Positions 8,307 to 16,864 are shown, counted from the stretch's first letter. The stretch: 64,000 bases of DNA from Hymenobacter properus (GCF_015694735.1 NZ_JADQDP010000004.1:124001-188000), one strand, 5' to 3'. Notes: a model not told the origin generated them from the sequence alone. A program made the numbers and translations.

Positions 8307-9857
8307 ATGCAGCACCTCAGCGAACAGGAAATACAGCGCCGCCAGAAACTTGAAGAACTGGAAAAGCTGGGCATCGAAGCTTACCCGTCGGAATTGTTCG
8401 ACGTGACGTTTTACGCCAAGGAGATTCACGACAACTACCACCCCGAGCTGAACAACTTCCAGGAAGTGGCGCTGGCGGGCCGGCTGATGTCGTCGCGCGT
8501 GATGGGCAAGGCCTCCTTTGCGGAACTGATGGATACCTCGGGCCGCATTCAGCTCTACATCAACCGCGACGAAATTTGCCCCGGCGAGGACAAGACGCTT
8601 TACAACAACGTATTCAAAAAGCTGCTCGATTTGGGCGACTTCATCGGCGTGAAGGGCCACGTGTTCAAGACGCAGGTGGGCGAAACCTCCGTGCATGTAA
8701 CGGAGCTAAAGTTGCTCTCGAAAGCCCTGCGCCCGCTGCCTGTGGTGAAGGAGAAAGTAGACGAGGCCACCGGCGAGAAAGTGACCTACGACGCATTCAG
8801 CGACCCCGAGCAACGCTACCGCCAGCGCTACGTGGACCTGGTGGTGAACCCTCATGTGCGCGACACCTTTATCAAGCGCACGCAGCTGGTGCAGTCGATG
8901 CGGAATTTCCTCAACGACAAGGGCTACCTGGAGGTGGAAACCCCTATTCTGCAGCCGCTGTATGGCGGCGCGGCGGCGCGGCCCTTCACCACGCACCACA
9001 ACACGCTGGACATGACGCTGTATCTGCGCATTGCCAACGAGCTGTACCTCAAGCGCCTGATTGTGGGCGGCTTCGATGGCGTGTACGAGTTCAGCAAGGA
9101 CTTCCGCAACGAGGGCATGAGCCGTTTCCACAACCCTGAGTTCACCCAGATGGAACTGTATGTAGCCTATAAGGACTACGCCTGGATGATGGACCTGGTG
9201 GAGGAAATGGTGGAGCGCGTGGCCATGGCCCTGCACGGCCAGACGGAGGTGCAGGTGGGCCAGAACGTCATCAACTTCCAGCGGCCCTGGCAGCGCTACA
9301 CCATGTTCGAGGCTATTGAGAAATACACGGGCAAGGCCATTGGCGACATGGACGAAGCCGCCCTGCGTGAAACTGCGCAGGAGCTGAACGTGCACCTCGA
9401 CCCCAGCATGGGCAAGGCCAAAATCATCGACGAAATCTTCGGCGAGCATGTGGAGCCCAAGCTCATCCAGCCCACGTTCATCACCGATTACCCGGTGGAG
9501 ATGTCGCCGCTGGCCAAGAAGCACCGCGACCGGCCCGGCATGGTGGAGCGTTTCGAAGCCATTTGCAACGGCAAAGAAATCTGCAACGCCTTCTCCGAGC
9601 TCAACGACCCCATCGACCAGCGCAAGCGCTTCGAGGACCAGTTGGAGCTGGGCAAGCGCGGCGACACCGAGGCCATGGTGCTCGACGAGGACTTCCTGCG
9701 CGCCCTGGAGTACGGCATGCCGCCCACAGCCGGCCTGGGCATCGGTATCGACCGCCTGAGCATGATTATGACCAACTCCCACTCCATTCAGGACGTGCTG
9801 TTTTTCCCGCAGATGAAGCCGGAAAACGTGCAGAAGGAGAAGCAGGAGAAGGAATAG
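8307..9857 (+). CDS. lysS: Lysyl-tRNA synthetase, class II
   Basis: This 516-residue cytosolic enzyme charges tRNA-Lys. The N-terminal OB-fold that binds the anticodon spans roughly residues 55-160 and contains GRLMSSRVMGKASFAELMD. The class II catalytic core follows, with motif 2 at FRNEGMSRFHNPEFTQME and motif 3 at GLGIGIDRL near the C-terminus. The length is normal. The frame runs on upstream through the inverted repeat, but ATG at 8307 (MQHLSEQEIQRRQK) matches the conserved N-terminus. It is preceded by its own promoter and followed by a palindromic repeat and then a terminator. Confidence 0.97.
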   Translation: MQHLSEQEIQRRQKLEELEKLGIEAYPSELFDVTFYAKEIHDNYHPELNNFQEVALAGRLMSSRVMGKASFAELMDTSGRIQLYINRDEICPGEDKTLYNNVFKKLLDLGDFIGVKGHVFKTQVGETSVHVTELKLLSKALRPLPVVKEKVDEATGEKVTYDAFSDPEQRYRQRYVDLVVNPHVRDTFIKRTQLVQSMRNFLNDKGYLEVETPILQPLYGGAAARPFTTHHNTLDMTLYLRIANELYLKRLIVGGFDGVYEFSKDFRNEGMSRFHNPEFTQMELYVAYKDYAWMMDLVEEMVERVAMALHGQTEVQVGQNVINFQRPWQRYTMFEAIEKYTGKAIGDMDEAALRETAQELNVHLDPSMGKAKIIDEIFGEHVEPKLIQPTFITDYPVEMSPLAKKHRDRPGMVERFEAICNGKEICNAFSELNDPIDQRKRFEDQLELGKRGDTEAMVLDEDFLRALEYGMPPTAGLGIGIDRLSMIMTNSHSIQDVLFFPQMKPENVQKEKQEKE

Positions 9858-9864
9858 CTCATTG

Positions 9865-9951
9865 TGTCATCCTGAGCGCAGTGAAGGACCTTATCACCCG
9901 AGAACGAGAGGTTCTGACTTGATAAGGTCCTTCGCTATGCTCAGGATGACA
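9865..9951. repeat. Dispersed intergenic palindrome, ACCTTATCAC sub-family
   Basis: The left arm starts TGTCATCCTGAGCGCAG and ends GGACCTTATCAC; the right arm is its inverted copy with a few mismatches (CTATGC for CACTGC; its inner end reads TTGATAAGG for GTGATAAGG). It lies 7 bases after the lysS stop, in a convergent gap. Confidence 0.9.
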
Positions 9952-9965
9952 GATAGTTAAAATCG

Positions 9966-10006
9966 AAAAGCCCCACACGAAAATGTCGTGCGGGGCTTTT
10001 CTTTTT
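9966..10006 (+). terminator. lysS: Terminator downstream of lysS
   Basis: AGCCCCACACGA pairs with TCGTGCGGGGCT with one mismatch, flanked by A-runs and followed by TTTTCTTTTT. It comes after the palindrome, so the lysS mRNA would carry the palindrome in its 3' end. The symmetrical A and T runs could serve both strands. Confidence 0.85.
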
Positions 10007-10237
10007 ACAACCTTCTTACCCTTCAAACCGCTGTTTTTATCAGAAGCTTGCGATGGATTCGTCTGATTTTACTGCTGAAGTGTTTGACCAATTTCAGCAG
10101 AAGCTCCTACGACCGGCAATTTTACAGATAATACGTTTCGGCCTTCTTTCAAGTCAGTTGTGAGGAGTTTTACGGGGTGGTGGAGTGGATGTTACGGCGG
10201 CGGCGAAAATGCCATAATTATGTTTCACCCCACCCTG
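10007..10237. other. Non-coding stretch between convergent genes, possible gene remnant
   Basis: Together with the palindrome and terminator, 380 bases separate lysS from the YtxH gene. The only open frame seen is a 36-codon one at 10053-10163 on the plus strand (MDSSDFTAEVFDQFQQKLL and onward). It has no recognisable family and no clear promoter, and may be a remnant or chance. Confidence 0.35.
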
Positions 10238-10582
10238 CTAAAGCAAGGGCTGATGGCGGAAATCGTCGCCGCTGCCGTCGTAGTCGGTGTCGGCGTCGGG
10301 GTAGCTACGGGGCGCGTCGAGGCCGGCCAGGAGGCGGTCGGCGGCTTGTTTGTCTTCGCTGAGGCTGGCGTTGGTGTTCACGTGGCCGGGCTCCTGGCCC
10401 TGGGCTTTTGCCAGGGTGTCTTTGAAGCGTTTGCTCAGGTCGCCGCCCCACTTGGAAGCCGAGCGTTTGAGGTTGGCGCGGGTATCGTCGCCGGTTTCGG
10501 GGGCCAGCAGCAGGCCGGCCACAATGCCGGCGGTAGCGCCGGCTAGTAGCGAGAGAATGACTTTGCCTTTGTCGTCTTGCAT
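10238..10582 (-). CDS. YtxH domain-containing protein
   Basis: This 114-residue protein begins with a charged stretch (MQDDKGK) and one small-residue membrane helix (VILSLLAGATAGIVAGLLLA) followed by PETGDDTRANLKR, the signature of the YtxH family. The rest is a charged helical tail that ends in an Asp-rich segment. The family is membrane-linked and tied to general stress in Bacillus; its function is unknown. It lies downstream of another YtxH gene on the same strand, with a terminator between them, so the two are probably transcribed separately. Confidence 0.85.
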   Translation of the reverse strand: MQDDKGKVILSLLAGATAGIVAGLLLAPETGDDTRANLKRSASKWGGDLSKRFKDTLAKAQGQEPGHVNTNASLSEDKQAADRLLAGLDAPRSYPDADTDYDGSGDDFRHQPLL

Positions 10583-10702
10583 GGTGAGAAATTTTAGAGA
10601 TGAACGAGTTCTGTCTGAGGTATTTCAGCGGCATGCGCAGCGCACACCACCCTTTACTAATGACCGAATAACGCGAAAACAGCGCCCGATGTTGGGCGCA
10701 AC

Positions 10703-10737
10703 AAAAAGCCCCGCGCCAAGGGGCGCGGGGCTTTTTT
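10703..10737 (-). terminator. Strong terminator between the two YtxH genes
   Basis: GCCCCGCGCC pairs with GGCGCGGGGC; A-runs and T-runs flank both sides, so it can act on either strand. It follows the stop of the upstream YtxH gene (10754-11191). Confidence 0.88.
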
Positions 10738-10753
10738 GGTCATCGCGAAAGAC

Positions 10754-11191
10754 CTACAGGTCGTTCAGCATTTTGGTGATTTCGGCTTTGCCTTTGCCGA
10801 GCTTGTCTTGCAGACGGCCTACCAGCTCATCGCCTTTGCCTTCGGTATAGGTCAGGTCTTCGTCGGTGAGCTGGGCGTATTGCTGCTTCAGCTTGCCTTT
10901 GGCCTCGTCCCAGTTGCCTTTCATTTTCAGGCTGCTGCCGGGCAGCGTCACGCCGAGGTCTTCGAGCTTGCCGGCGTATTCTTTGAATTTAGCTTCGAGG
11001 TCGGAACCCAGCTTCGAAGCTTGTTCGCCAAGCTGGCCGCTGTATTTGGAAGCAACACCTTTCCAGTTTTCGCGGGTGGCCGAGCCTTTGTCGGGGGCCA
11101 GCAGCATGCCGGCAATGATGCCAGCACCAGCGCCAGCAAGGGCAGCCAAAAGGATTTTACCGGCGTTGTTTTCTTCTTCGTGGTACGACAT
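10754..11191 (-). CDS. YtxH domain protein with a CsbD-like C-terminal half
   Basis: This 145-residue protein has a YtxH-type membrane helix (ILLAALAGAGAGIIAGMLLA) followed by PDKGSATRENWKGVASKY. Its C-terminal half (MKGNWDEAKGKLKQQYAQLT, then DDLTYTEGKGDELVGRLQDK with one residue difference at its start) is a close match to CsbD, the small sigma-B-dependent stress protein. The fusion would tether a CsbD-like domain to the membrane. It is divergent from the Kazal lipoprotein gene and starts with ATG at 11189-11191. Confidence 0.85.
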   Translation of the reverse strand: MSYHEEENNAGKILLAALAGAGAGIIAGMLLAPDKGSATRENWKGVASKYSGQLGEQASKLGSDLEAKFKEYAGKLEDLGVTLPGSSLKMKGNWDEAKGKLKQQYAQLTDEDLTYTEGKGDELVGRLQDKLGKGKAEITKMLNDL

Positions 11192-11432
11192 GGTAATGGG
11201 TAATGAAGGGTGAATGGTGAAAGAGGTTCAGAGGGCGCGCGGGCCGCACAGAAAACGGAATATTCGGTTTTAGCGCCGCGTTTGGTCTGGCTGCCTATAC
11301 GAAGGCCCGGGCCAGGGGTTGAGCTTAGGAATAAATTTTCCCAACCGGACCCGAACAAAAGAACCCGCCCGCTTGGCCCCGGCGCAGTTCTGCGCAGCCC
11401 GGCGTAGATTCGCCCCTTTCCTATCCTGCTTT

Positions 11433-11681
11433 ATGAAACCGACTTTGCTACTGTATGCGGCCCTGCTGCTGGCTTCGGCCTGCCAACAGCCCGCCCCGGC
11501 CACGGCTACTAAAGCCGACTGCATCGACCCGGCCAAAGTGAAGACTGACGGCATTTGCACCATGCAATACGACCCGGTGTGCGGCTGCGACGGCAAAACC
11601 TACTCCAACGCCTGCGTGGCCGGCAATGCCGGCGTGCGCACTTTCACCAAGGGCCCCTGCCCCGGGTCCCAGCCTAAATAA
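11433..11681 (+). CDS. Kazal-type protease inhibitor lipoprotein
   Basis: This 82-residue precursor has a lipoprotein signal with the lipobox LASAC ending at Cys17. A single Kazal-like domain follows: CTMQYDPVCGCDGKTYSNAC, then a final GPC. Kazal domains inhibit serine proteases; a surface-anchored copy could protect the cell from its own or foreign proteases, which is inference. A possible -7 box TAGATTCG lies at 11405-11412. The start (MKPTLLLYAALLL) was chosen for the signal peptide. The acyltransferase gene follows after 13 bases. Confidence 0.88.
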   Translation: MKPTLLLYAALLLASACQQPAPATATKADCIDPAKVKTDGICTMQYDPVCGCDGKTYSNACVAGNAGVRTFTKGPCPGSQPK

Positions 11682-11694
11682 GCCCGCCGCTCCG

Positions 11695-12636
11695 TTGCCA
11701 GCCGCTACCGACCGTTACCGCGACTTTTGCCTCACCGCGCCCGACGTACCGGTGTTTGCGCAGCCGTGGTTTCTGGATGCCTGCGCCGGGGGTGGGAGTT
11801 GGGACGTGGCGCTTGCCGAAGAAAACGGCCGCGTGGTGGCCGCGCTGCCGTACTTCTACAAGCAGAAAGGGCCGTTTCGCTACGCCACCATGCCACCGTT
11901 TGTGAAGTGGCTGGGGCCATATCTGCTGCCCGCGTTTCGGGGCGTGCTCAAGAAGGAGCACCTGCTGCTGGAGGAACTGATAAACCAGCTGCCGCCGCTG
12001 GCTGCGTTCAAGCAGAATTTTTACCCAACCTGCACCAACTGGCTGCCTTTCTACTGGCAGCAATACCGGCAAACAAACTACTACACCTACCGCCTCCACG
12101 GCCTGCAAAATTTGGCGCAGGTGGAGGCCGGCATCAACCGCAACATTCGGCGCAACCTGCAAAAGGCGCGGGAGCAGGTGCAGGTAGTGCATGACTTGGG
12201 CCCCGAGCAGTTTTACGAACTCAATAAAATGAGCTTCGACCGGCAGAAGCTGGCGATGCCTTATTCCTGGGCGCAATTCCAGCGGCACGATGCGGCGCTG
12301 GCGGCCCATGATGCCCGGCGGTTTTTCTTTGCCGTAGATACGCAGGGACGGGTGCACTCGGCGTCCTACCTGATTTGGGACAAGCAAGCGGCTTATTACC
12401 ACCTGGCCGGCGACGACCCGACCCTGCGCGACAGCGGCGCGGGCATCCTGCTGATTTGGGAAGCTATTCGCTACACCAGCGAGGTGCTAGGGCTGGACTG
12501 CTTCGATTTCGAAGGCAGCATGCTGCCGGCGGTGGAGCGCATCCGGGTGCAGTTTGGGGCGGTGCAAACGCCGTATTTCTTTGTGTGGAAGTACAACTCG
12601 CGCGCTTTTGAGTTGCTGGAGAAGCTGAAGCCGTAG
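11695..12636 (+). CDS. FemAB/GNAT-like acyltransferase
   Basis: This protein of about 313 residues belongs to the BioF2-like/FemAB branch of the acetyltransferase superfamily, often linked to cell-wall or exopolysaccharide modification. Typical features are an early W-F-L-DACAGG segment, GINRNIRRNLQKA near the middle, the RFFFAVDTQGRVHSASYLIW strand pair, and FDFEGSMLPAVERIRVQFGA near the end, which is the family's C-terminal signature. No early ATG is in frame; the best start is TTG at 11695, just after the Kazal stop, though the frame also opens from an upstream ATG inside the Kazal gene (11626). Translational coupling to the Kazal lipoprotein is likely. Confidence 0.8.
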   Translation: MPAATDRYRDFCLTAPDVPVFAQPWFLDACAGGGSWDVALAEENGRVVAALPYFYKQKGPFRYATMPPFVKWLGPYLLPAFRGVLKKEHLLLEELINQLPPLAAFKQNFYPTCTNWLPFYWQQYRQTNYYTYRLHGLQNLAQVEAGINRNIRRNLQKAREQVQVVHDLGPEQFYELNKMSFDRQKLAMPYSWAQFQRHDAALAAHDARRFFFAVDTQGRVHSASYLIWDKQAAYYHLAGDDPTLRDSGAGILLIWEAIRYTSEVLGLDCFDFEGSMLPAVERIRVQFGAVQTPYFFVWKYNSRAFELLEKLKP

Positions 12637-12655
12637 TAGAACTACATGCAACAGG

Positions 12656-12745
12656 CGTCATGCAGAGCGCAGCGAAGCATCTTTACCGTAATACTAAATG
12701 AGATTACTTGCGCGGTAAAGATGCTTCGCTGCGCTCTGCATGACG
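12656..12745. repeat. Dispersed intergenic palindrome, TACCG sub-family
   Basis: Both 33-base arms are perfect inverted copies, with outer ends CGTCATGCAGAGCGCAGCG and inner ends CATCTTTACCG. It lies between two same-strand genes. Confidence 0.92.
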
Positions 12746-12782
12746 TTCCAATTGTTGCTATCAACTTCCCTTTTCTCAAATC

Positions 12783-13154
12783 ATGTCCGAAAAACGCTAC
12801 GTCCTCAACCCCTCCCCTTTCGTGGTGCCCACCACCGACGGCAAACTCATTGAAGAGCATGTGGGCGGCGCCAGCACCGGCACCACGGCCTACAGCCTGG
12901 CCCACATGGTGGCGCCGCCGCACTGGAGCGAGCCGCACCAGACGCCCAGCTTCGATGAAATCACCATTGTGGTGCGCGGCCGGAAGCGGTTTGAAATCGA
13001 TGGCGACGTGGTGGAATTGCAGGCCGGGCAGGCCTTGCTGATAAAAGGTGGCGCCCGGGTGCGCTACTCCAACCCGTTTGAGGAAGAGTGCGAGTACTGG
13101 TCCATCTGCGTGCCGGCCTTCAGCCCCGACACGGTAAACCGGGAGGAAGCGTAA
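12783..13154 (+). CDS. Cupin domain-containing protein
   Basis: This 123-residue single-cupin protein has the first motif reduced to PHWSEPHQTPSFDEITIVVR, followed by GRKRFEIDGDVVELQAGQAL, in which the usual metal-binding His and Glu are only partly present. The second motif, GGARVRYSNPFEEECEYWSI, lacks the common His. The substrate is unknown and a non-catalytic binding role is possible. No signal peptide. The hydrolase gene starts 38 bases after it, so the two may be cotranscribed. Confidence 0.82.
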   Translation: MSEKRYVLNPSPFVVPTTDGKLIEEHVGGASTGTTAYSLAHMVAPPHWSEPHQTPSFDEITIVVRGRKRFEIDGDVVELQAGQALLIKGGARVRYSNPFEEECEYWSICVPAFSPDTVNREEA

Positions 13155-13192
13155 CCGTTCCAATTATCCATCAAGCCAGTACCTTTCGCACT

Positions 13193-14050
13193 ATGGACCA
13201 ACGCATCATCGACCTCTTCGACGAGTATACCCACGCGCCGCTGTCTCGCAAGGAATTTATGGAGCGGCTGGTGAAGCTGGCCGGCGGCACGGCGCTGGCG
13301 TTTTCGGCCCTTTCCATTCTGGAGCCCGGCTATGCGGCCGCTGCCACGGTAGCGCCGGAGGACGAGAATCTGGAGATAAAGGAAGTGAGCTGGCCCGGCG
13401 ACGGTGCCACCGTGCGCGGCTACCTGGCGCGGCCCAAGGGCAAGAAAAAGCGGGGCGCCGTTGTGGTCATTCACGAAAACCGCGGCCTCACGCCCCACAT
13501 CAAGGACGTGACGCGGCGCGTGGCCCAGGCCGGCTATCTGGCGCTGGGCGTGGACGCGCTGAGCGTGGTGGGCGGCACGCCGGCCGATGAGGACGAGGGC
13601 CGGAAGCTGATTGGCCAACTCGACCCACTCAAAAACCTGAACAACTGCTTGGCCGCCCTCGCCTACCTGCGCGCCCGGCCCGATAGCAACGGCCGCACCG
13701 GCGCCGTGGGATTTTGCTGGGGCGGCGGCCTGGTGAACCAGCTGGCCGTGCACGACCCCAAGCTCGATGCCGGCGTGGCCTACTACGGCGCCCAGCCCAA
13801 GGCCGAGGACGTGCCCAAAATCAAAGCCACGATGCTGCTGCACTACGGGGGGCTCGACCAGCGCATCAATACGGGCATTCCGGCCTACGAGGCAGCCCTG
13901 AAAGCGGCCGGCACCAAGTACGAGCTGTACGTGTACGAGGGCGCCAACCACGCCTTCAACAACGACACCTCGCCGGCCCGTTACAACGCCGAAGCTGCCC
14001 AACTGGCCTGGGCGCGCACGCTGAAACTATTCAAGGAAAAACTGGGCTAA
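13193..14050 (+). CDS. Dienelactone hydrolase family protein, probably exported
   Basis: This 285-residue alpha/beta hydrolase has the DLH triad Cys175 (GFCWGG), Asp222 (GGLDQR) and His253 (ANHAFN). An oxyanion strand, AVVVIHENRGLTPHIKDV, precedes it. The N-terminus (about 55 residues, with SRKEFMERLVKLAGGTALAF) resembles a Bacteroidota Tat-like signal seen in homologues annotated as carboxymethylenebutenolidase. The substrate is probably a lactone or ester, but is not set by the sequence. ATG at 13193 (MDQRIIDLFDEY) is the usual family start. Confidence 0.9.
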   Translation: MDQRIIDLFDEYTHAPLSRKEFMERLVKLAGGTALAFSALSILEPGYAAAATVAPEDENLEIKEVSWPGDGATVRGYLARPKGKKKRGAVVVIHENRGLTPHIKDVTRRVAQAGYLALGVDALSVVGGTPADEDEGRKLIGQLDPLKNLNNCLAALAYLRARPDSNGRTGAVGFCWGGGLVNQLAVHDPKLDAGVAYYGAQPKAEDVPKIKATMLLHYGGLDQRINTGIPAYEAALKAAGTKYELYVYEGANHAFNNDTSPARYNAEAAQLAWARTLKLFKEKLG

Positions 14051-14102
14051 GCGGACAACCGCGGCGCTTTCTGCGGCATCTTTGCAGTATCGACCGGTAC
14101 TC

Positions 14103-14420
14103 ATGTCGCACAAGAAGCTACCCCTTCTCTTTGCTGCGTTGGCCTTTAAAGTCACGAGCAGCCTGGCCCAAAGCCAGCCCACGCCGGCCCGGCCCGCGAC
14201 GCCCGACCCTGACTATCAGCAGCTCACGGTGCCGGTGCCCCGCGCCGTGTCGTTGGTGACGGACGTGGCCTCGGTGCTGTTTTCGCGCAGCCCCGAGGGC
14301 AAAAGCAAGGTGCAGGAAATTTTGGACCGCCGCCACAAACGCTCAGAAACCGGCGACCAAAGCCTGAGAGTGAGTATTCCGAAGAACGGGCTGACCCGGA
14401 CGCTGGGGCTAGTGGAGTAG
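14103..14420 (+). CDS. Hypothetical small secreted protein
   Basis: This 105-residue protein has a signal peptide-like N-terminus (MSHKKLPLLFAALAF) ending near LAQSQP. The mature part is basic and unstructured at first, followed by a helix around FSRSPEGKSKVQEILDRRHK. No family is recognised. Its promoter may be the CATCTTTG at 14077-14084, a near match to TAnnTTTG. A palindrome follows 11 bases after its stop. Confidence 0.6.
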   Translation: MSHKKLPLLFAALAFKVTSSLAQSQPTPARPATPDPDYQQLTVPVPRAVSLVTDVASVLFSRSPEGKSKVQEILDRRHKRSETGDQSLRVSIPKNGLTRTLGLVE

Positions 14421-14431
14421 GCGCTAAGAAA

Positions 14432-14534
14432 AATCGTCTGTCATGCTGAGCGCAGCGAAGCACCTTATCACCGCTGAACGACATTCGTTTGAACGTGATA
14501 AGGTGCTTCGCCGCGCTCAGCATGACAGACGATT
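14432..14534. repeat. Dispersed intergenic palindrome, ACCTTATCAC sub-family
   Basis: The arms of about 40 bases differ at one position. They extend past the usual outer edge as AATCGTCTGTCAT and its complement. The loop CGCTGAACGACATTCG is close to the loop of the copy at 55683. Confidence 0.92.
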
Positions 14535-14554
14535 ATAGGACGAACGTTTTGACC

Positions 14555-16114
14555 CTACTGCGCCTTTGCCGGCGCTGGAAGCGGCTTGCGGGGCAGCTTC
14601 TGGTCGCGCATGGCGGCGTCGTACACAAAGCTGGCCACTACCACGGATGCTTGTTTGAGGTCGTCGGCGATGAGGCGGTCGTAGGTGTCTTGGTTGGTGT
14701 GGTGGGTGGTAGGGAAGTAGTCGAGGCCATCTTGAATGAACTGGAAGCCGGGCAGGCCCACGGCGTCGAAGGCAATGTGGTCGGTGCTGCCGGTATTGCG
14801 CAGCGTCACGGTGCCGGCGCCGAGGTCGGCGAAGGGCGCGAGCCACTGCTGGAAAATGGGTGCCACGGCCTCGTTGCCCTGGGCGTAGATGCCACGGATT
14901 TTGCCGGCGCCGTTGTCGAGGTTGAAGTAGGCCGCCAGCTTCTCGTGCTCGGGCTTGAGCTGCATGGTAGCGGGGTCGGCGAAGTGGTTTTTCACGTAGC
15001 CGCGCGAGCCGTGCAGGCCTTCCTCCTCCTCGCCCCACAGCGCAATGCGGATGGTGCGGCGCGGCTTCAGGCCGGTGGCTTTGAGGATGCGCACGGCCTC
15101 CATCATCACGGCACAGCCGGCGGCATTGTCGGTGGCGCCGGTGGCTGCGTGCCAGGAGTCGAGGTGGCCGCCGAGCATGACGACTTCCGATTTCAGCTTT
15201 TTGTCGGTGCCCGGGATTTCGGCCACCACGTTGTAGCCCTTCAAATCCTGCGTCTGGAAGCGGGTTTTTGTTTCCATCTCCACTTCCACCGGCACCCCGG
15301 CCTCCACCAGCCGGATGAGGCGCAGCTGGTCTTCGGGCGCGGTTTCGATTTCGGGCAGTACCGGCTTGGCATCGGCGGCGTAGGGGGCGCCGTTGCTGGT
15401 GTTGAAGGTGCCGTAGATGCCGCCGCGGGCGCTGAGCACGCCGGCCGCACCTTCGCTCACCAGCATGTCGGCCATGGCAGCGCGCAGGGCGGCCATGGCT
15501 TTGCGGCCGTCCTGAGCTGTGGTGGTGGGGACGTCGCGGGTGGGCGGCGCCGGAGTCCATTCGGCCATCTTTTTCAGGTCCTCGTCCGATAGGCGTCGGA
15601 TGGCACCCTCCGTGGCCGGCTTGAGCGGCGCGGCCACGCTCATCACCACGATTTTGTCGCGCAGTTGGCCTTTGTATTTGGCTAGGTCGGCTTCGGTATT
15701 GGCCTTCACCACCACCACTTGCTTCCGCACGGGGCCGGGCGTGCTGGGCGTCCAGGCCTTCGGAATGCCCACCATGGCGTGGTAATAGGGCGCCGTCATG
15801 GCCACGTACGATTTCTCGACGTCCCAGCCGCGGCCGAAGTCGCCCCAGGCTTCGATGTTGGCGTTTACAAGTCCGTATTTAGCAAGCTGGGCTTTGGTCC
15901 ACTCGTTGGCGCGTTTCAGGCCGTCAGAATTGGCAAGGCGCGGGCCGTTCACGTCGGTGAGGTAGAAGGCGGTTTCCATCACCTTCGAGCGGTTCATTCC
16001 TTCATCGCGGATTTTGGCGAGGGCCGCGGCGTCGAGCTTTTCGGTCTGTTGAGCCAGGGCGGGCACCGTGCTGGCCAAGGAGGCGGCCAAAGTCAGGAGC
16101 ACAAGTTTGTTCAT
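14555..16114 (-). CDS. M28 family zinc metallopeptidase, secreted
   Basis: This 519-residue protein has a signal peptide (LVLLTLAASLASTVPALAQ). The M28 domain starts near residue 310, with the two-zinc ligands in MLGGHLDSW, GATDNAAG, WGEEEEGL, YFNLDNGAG and FPTTHHTNQDTYD. A protease-associated-like insert (residues about 130-240) precedes it. The family comprises aminopeptidases and glutamate carboxypeptidase II relatives. The adjacent EEE supplies the catalytic base. The terminal segment KLPRKPLPAPAK is a basic tail. The gene is convergent with the small secreted protein across a palindrome and has about 330 bases free upstream. Confidence 0.93.
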   Translation of the reverse strand: MNKLVLLTLAASLASTVPALAQQTEKLDAAALAKIRDEGMNRSKVMETAFYLTDVNGPRLANSDGLKRANEWTKAQLAKYGLVNANIEAWGDFGRGWDVEKSYVAMTAPYYHAMVGIPKAWTPSTPGPVRKQVVVVKANTEADLAKYKGQLRDKIVVMSVAAPLKPATEGAIRRLSDEDLKKMAEWTPAPPTRDVPTTTAQDGRKAMAALRAAMADMLVSEGAAGVLSARGGIYGTFNTSNGAPYAADAKPVLPEIETAPEDQLRLIRLVEAGVPVEVEMETKTRFQTQDLKGYNVVAEIPGTDKKLKSEVVMLGGHLDSWHAATGATDNAAGCAVMMEAVRILKATGLKPRRTIRIALWGEEEEGLHGSRGYVKNHFADPATMQLKPEHEKLAAYFNLDNGAGKIRGIYAQGNEAVAPIFQQWLAPFADLGAGTVTLRNTGSTDHIAFDAVGLPGFQFIQDGLDYFPTTHHTNQDTYDRLIADDLKQASVVVASFVYDAAMRDQKLPRKPLPAPAKAQ

Positions 16115-16447
16115 TTAAATCAGGGCTTTGGTGGGAGTTTTTTGCTTGCTAAAGATAAGGCAAACAAGAGGCGCGTAGATGCTGGACTTTGTGCCAAAAC
16201 ACTTTCCAGAGCGGCTTTCAGCGTTTTTCTACCCGCTGTTTTCCGCGGCTCGGTCTGGCAATTGCGCCGGTTGGTCGGTGCCCGGCGCCTGCTTGTCCAC
16301 CGTGGGGCTTTTGGCTGCATTCCCGGCCGGTGGTTTGCAAATACCCTGGCAGGATGAGCCGATTTTCATCCCCGGCGCCCGCAGCCTGCAGCACCCGAGC
16401 CCGGCTTTTTTCAAGCCCTTTCTTCACATCTCTTCTTGCTAGAAACC
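16115..16447. other. 333-base divergent intergenic region
   Basis: This stretch separates the M28 peptidase from the repeat protein at 16448. I see no tRNA, strong hairpin or exact -7 box in it. It should hold the promoters of both genes. Several overlapping open frames here are short and unsupported. Confidence 0.5.
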
Positions 16448-16864
16448 ATGAAAGCCTCCCTGTTTTCCCTCCTTGCCGCCGCTGCCCTCTTCACTTCCAG
16501 CACTGCTTTTGCCGCCGAAGGGCCTTTCGACCACCGCTACGACGGCCGCGACGACCGCAACAGCAAAGACTTCAACTACGGCTACGACCGCAACCACCGC
16601 GTGACCGCCGCCGAGAAAGCCCGCTGGGAAGCCGCCCACCGCAACGACCGCCGCGACGACGACCACTTCGACCGCAACCAGAACTACGGTTTCGACCGCA
16701 ACCACCGCGTCACGGCCCAGGAAAAAGCCCGTTGGGAAGCCCAGCAGCGCGCCCAACGCGAGGCGCAGGAGCGGGCCCAGCGCGAAGCTCAATTCCGGGC
16801 CCAGCGTGAGGCCCAGGAGCGCGCCCGCTACGAGGCCACCCACCGCCAGTATGGCCACCGCTAA
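16448..16864 (+). CDS. Hypothetical secreted protein with internal repeats
   Basis: This 138-residue protein has a signal peptide (MKASLFSLLAAAALFTSSTAFAAEG, broken here by SPase-type AFA). The mature part contains a segment written twice: FNYGYDRNHRVTAAEKARWE and NYGFDRNHRVTAQEKARWE. A helical stretch made from repeats of QRAQREAQ-like units ends the protein. The mature part is very rich in Arg, Asp, Asn and Gln. No family is recognised. It may be an envelope or DNA-binding protein, but nothing shows this. Confidence 0.65.
   Translation: MKASLFSLLAAAALFTSSTAFAAEGPFDHRYDGRDDRNSKDFNYGYDRNHRVTAAEKARWEAAHRNDRRDDDHFDRNQNYGFDRNHRVTAQEKARWEAQQRAQREAQERAQREAQFRAQREAQERARYEATHRQYGHR

Noticed and set aside
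10053..10163. 36-codon frame in the gap behind lysS as a real gene.
   Set aside because: No family, promoter or neighbour supports it; mentioned only as a possible remnant.
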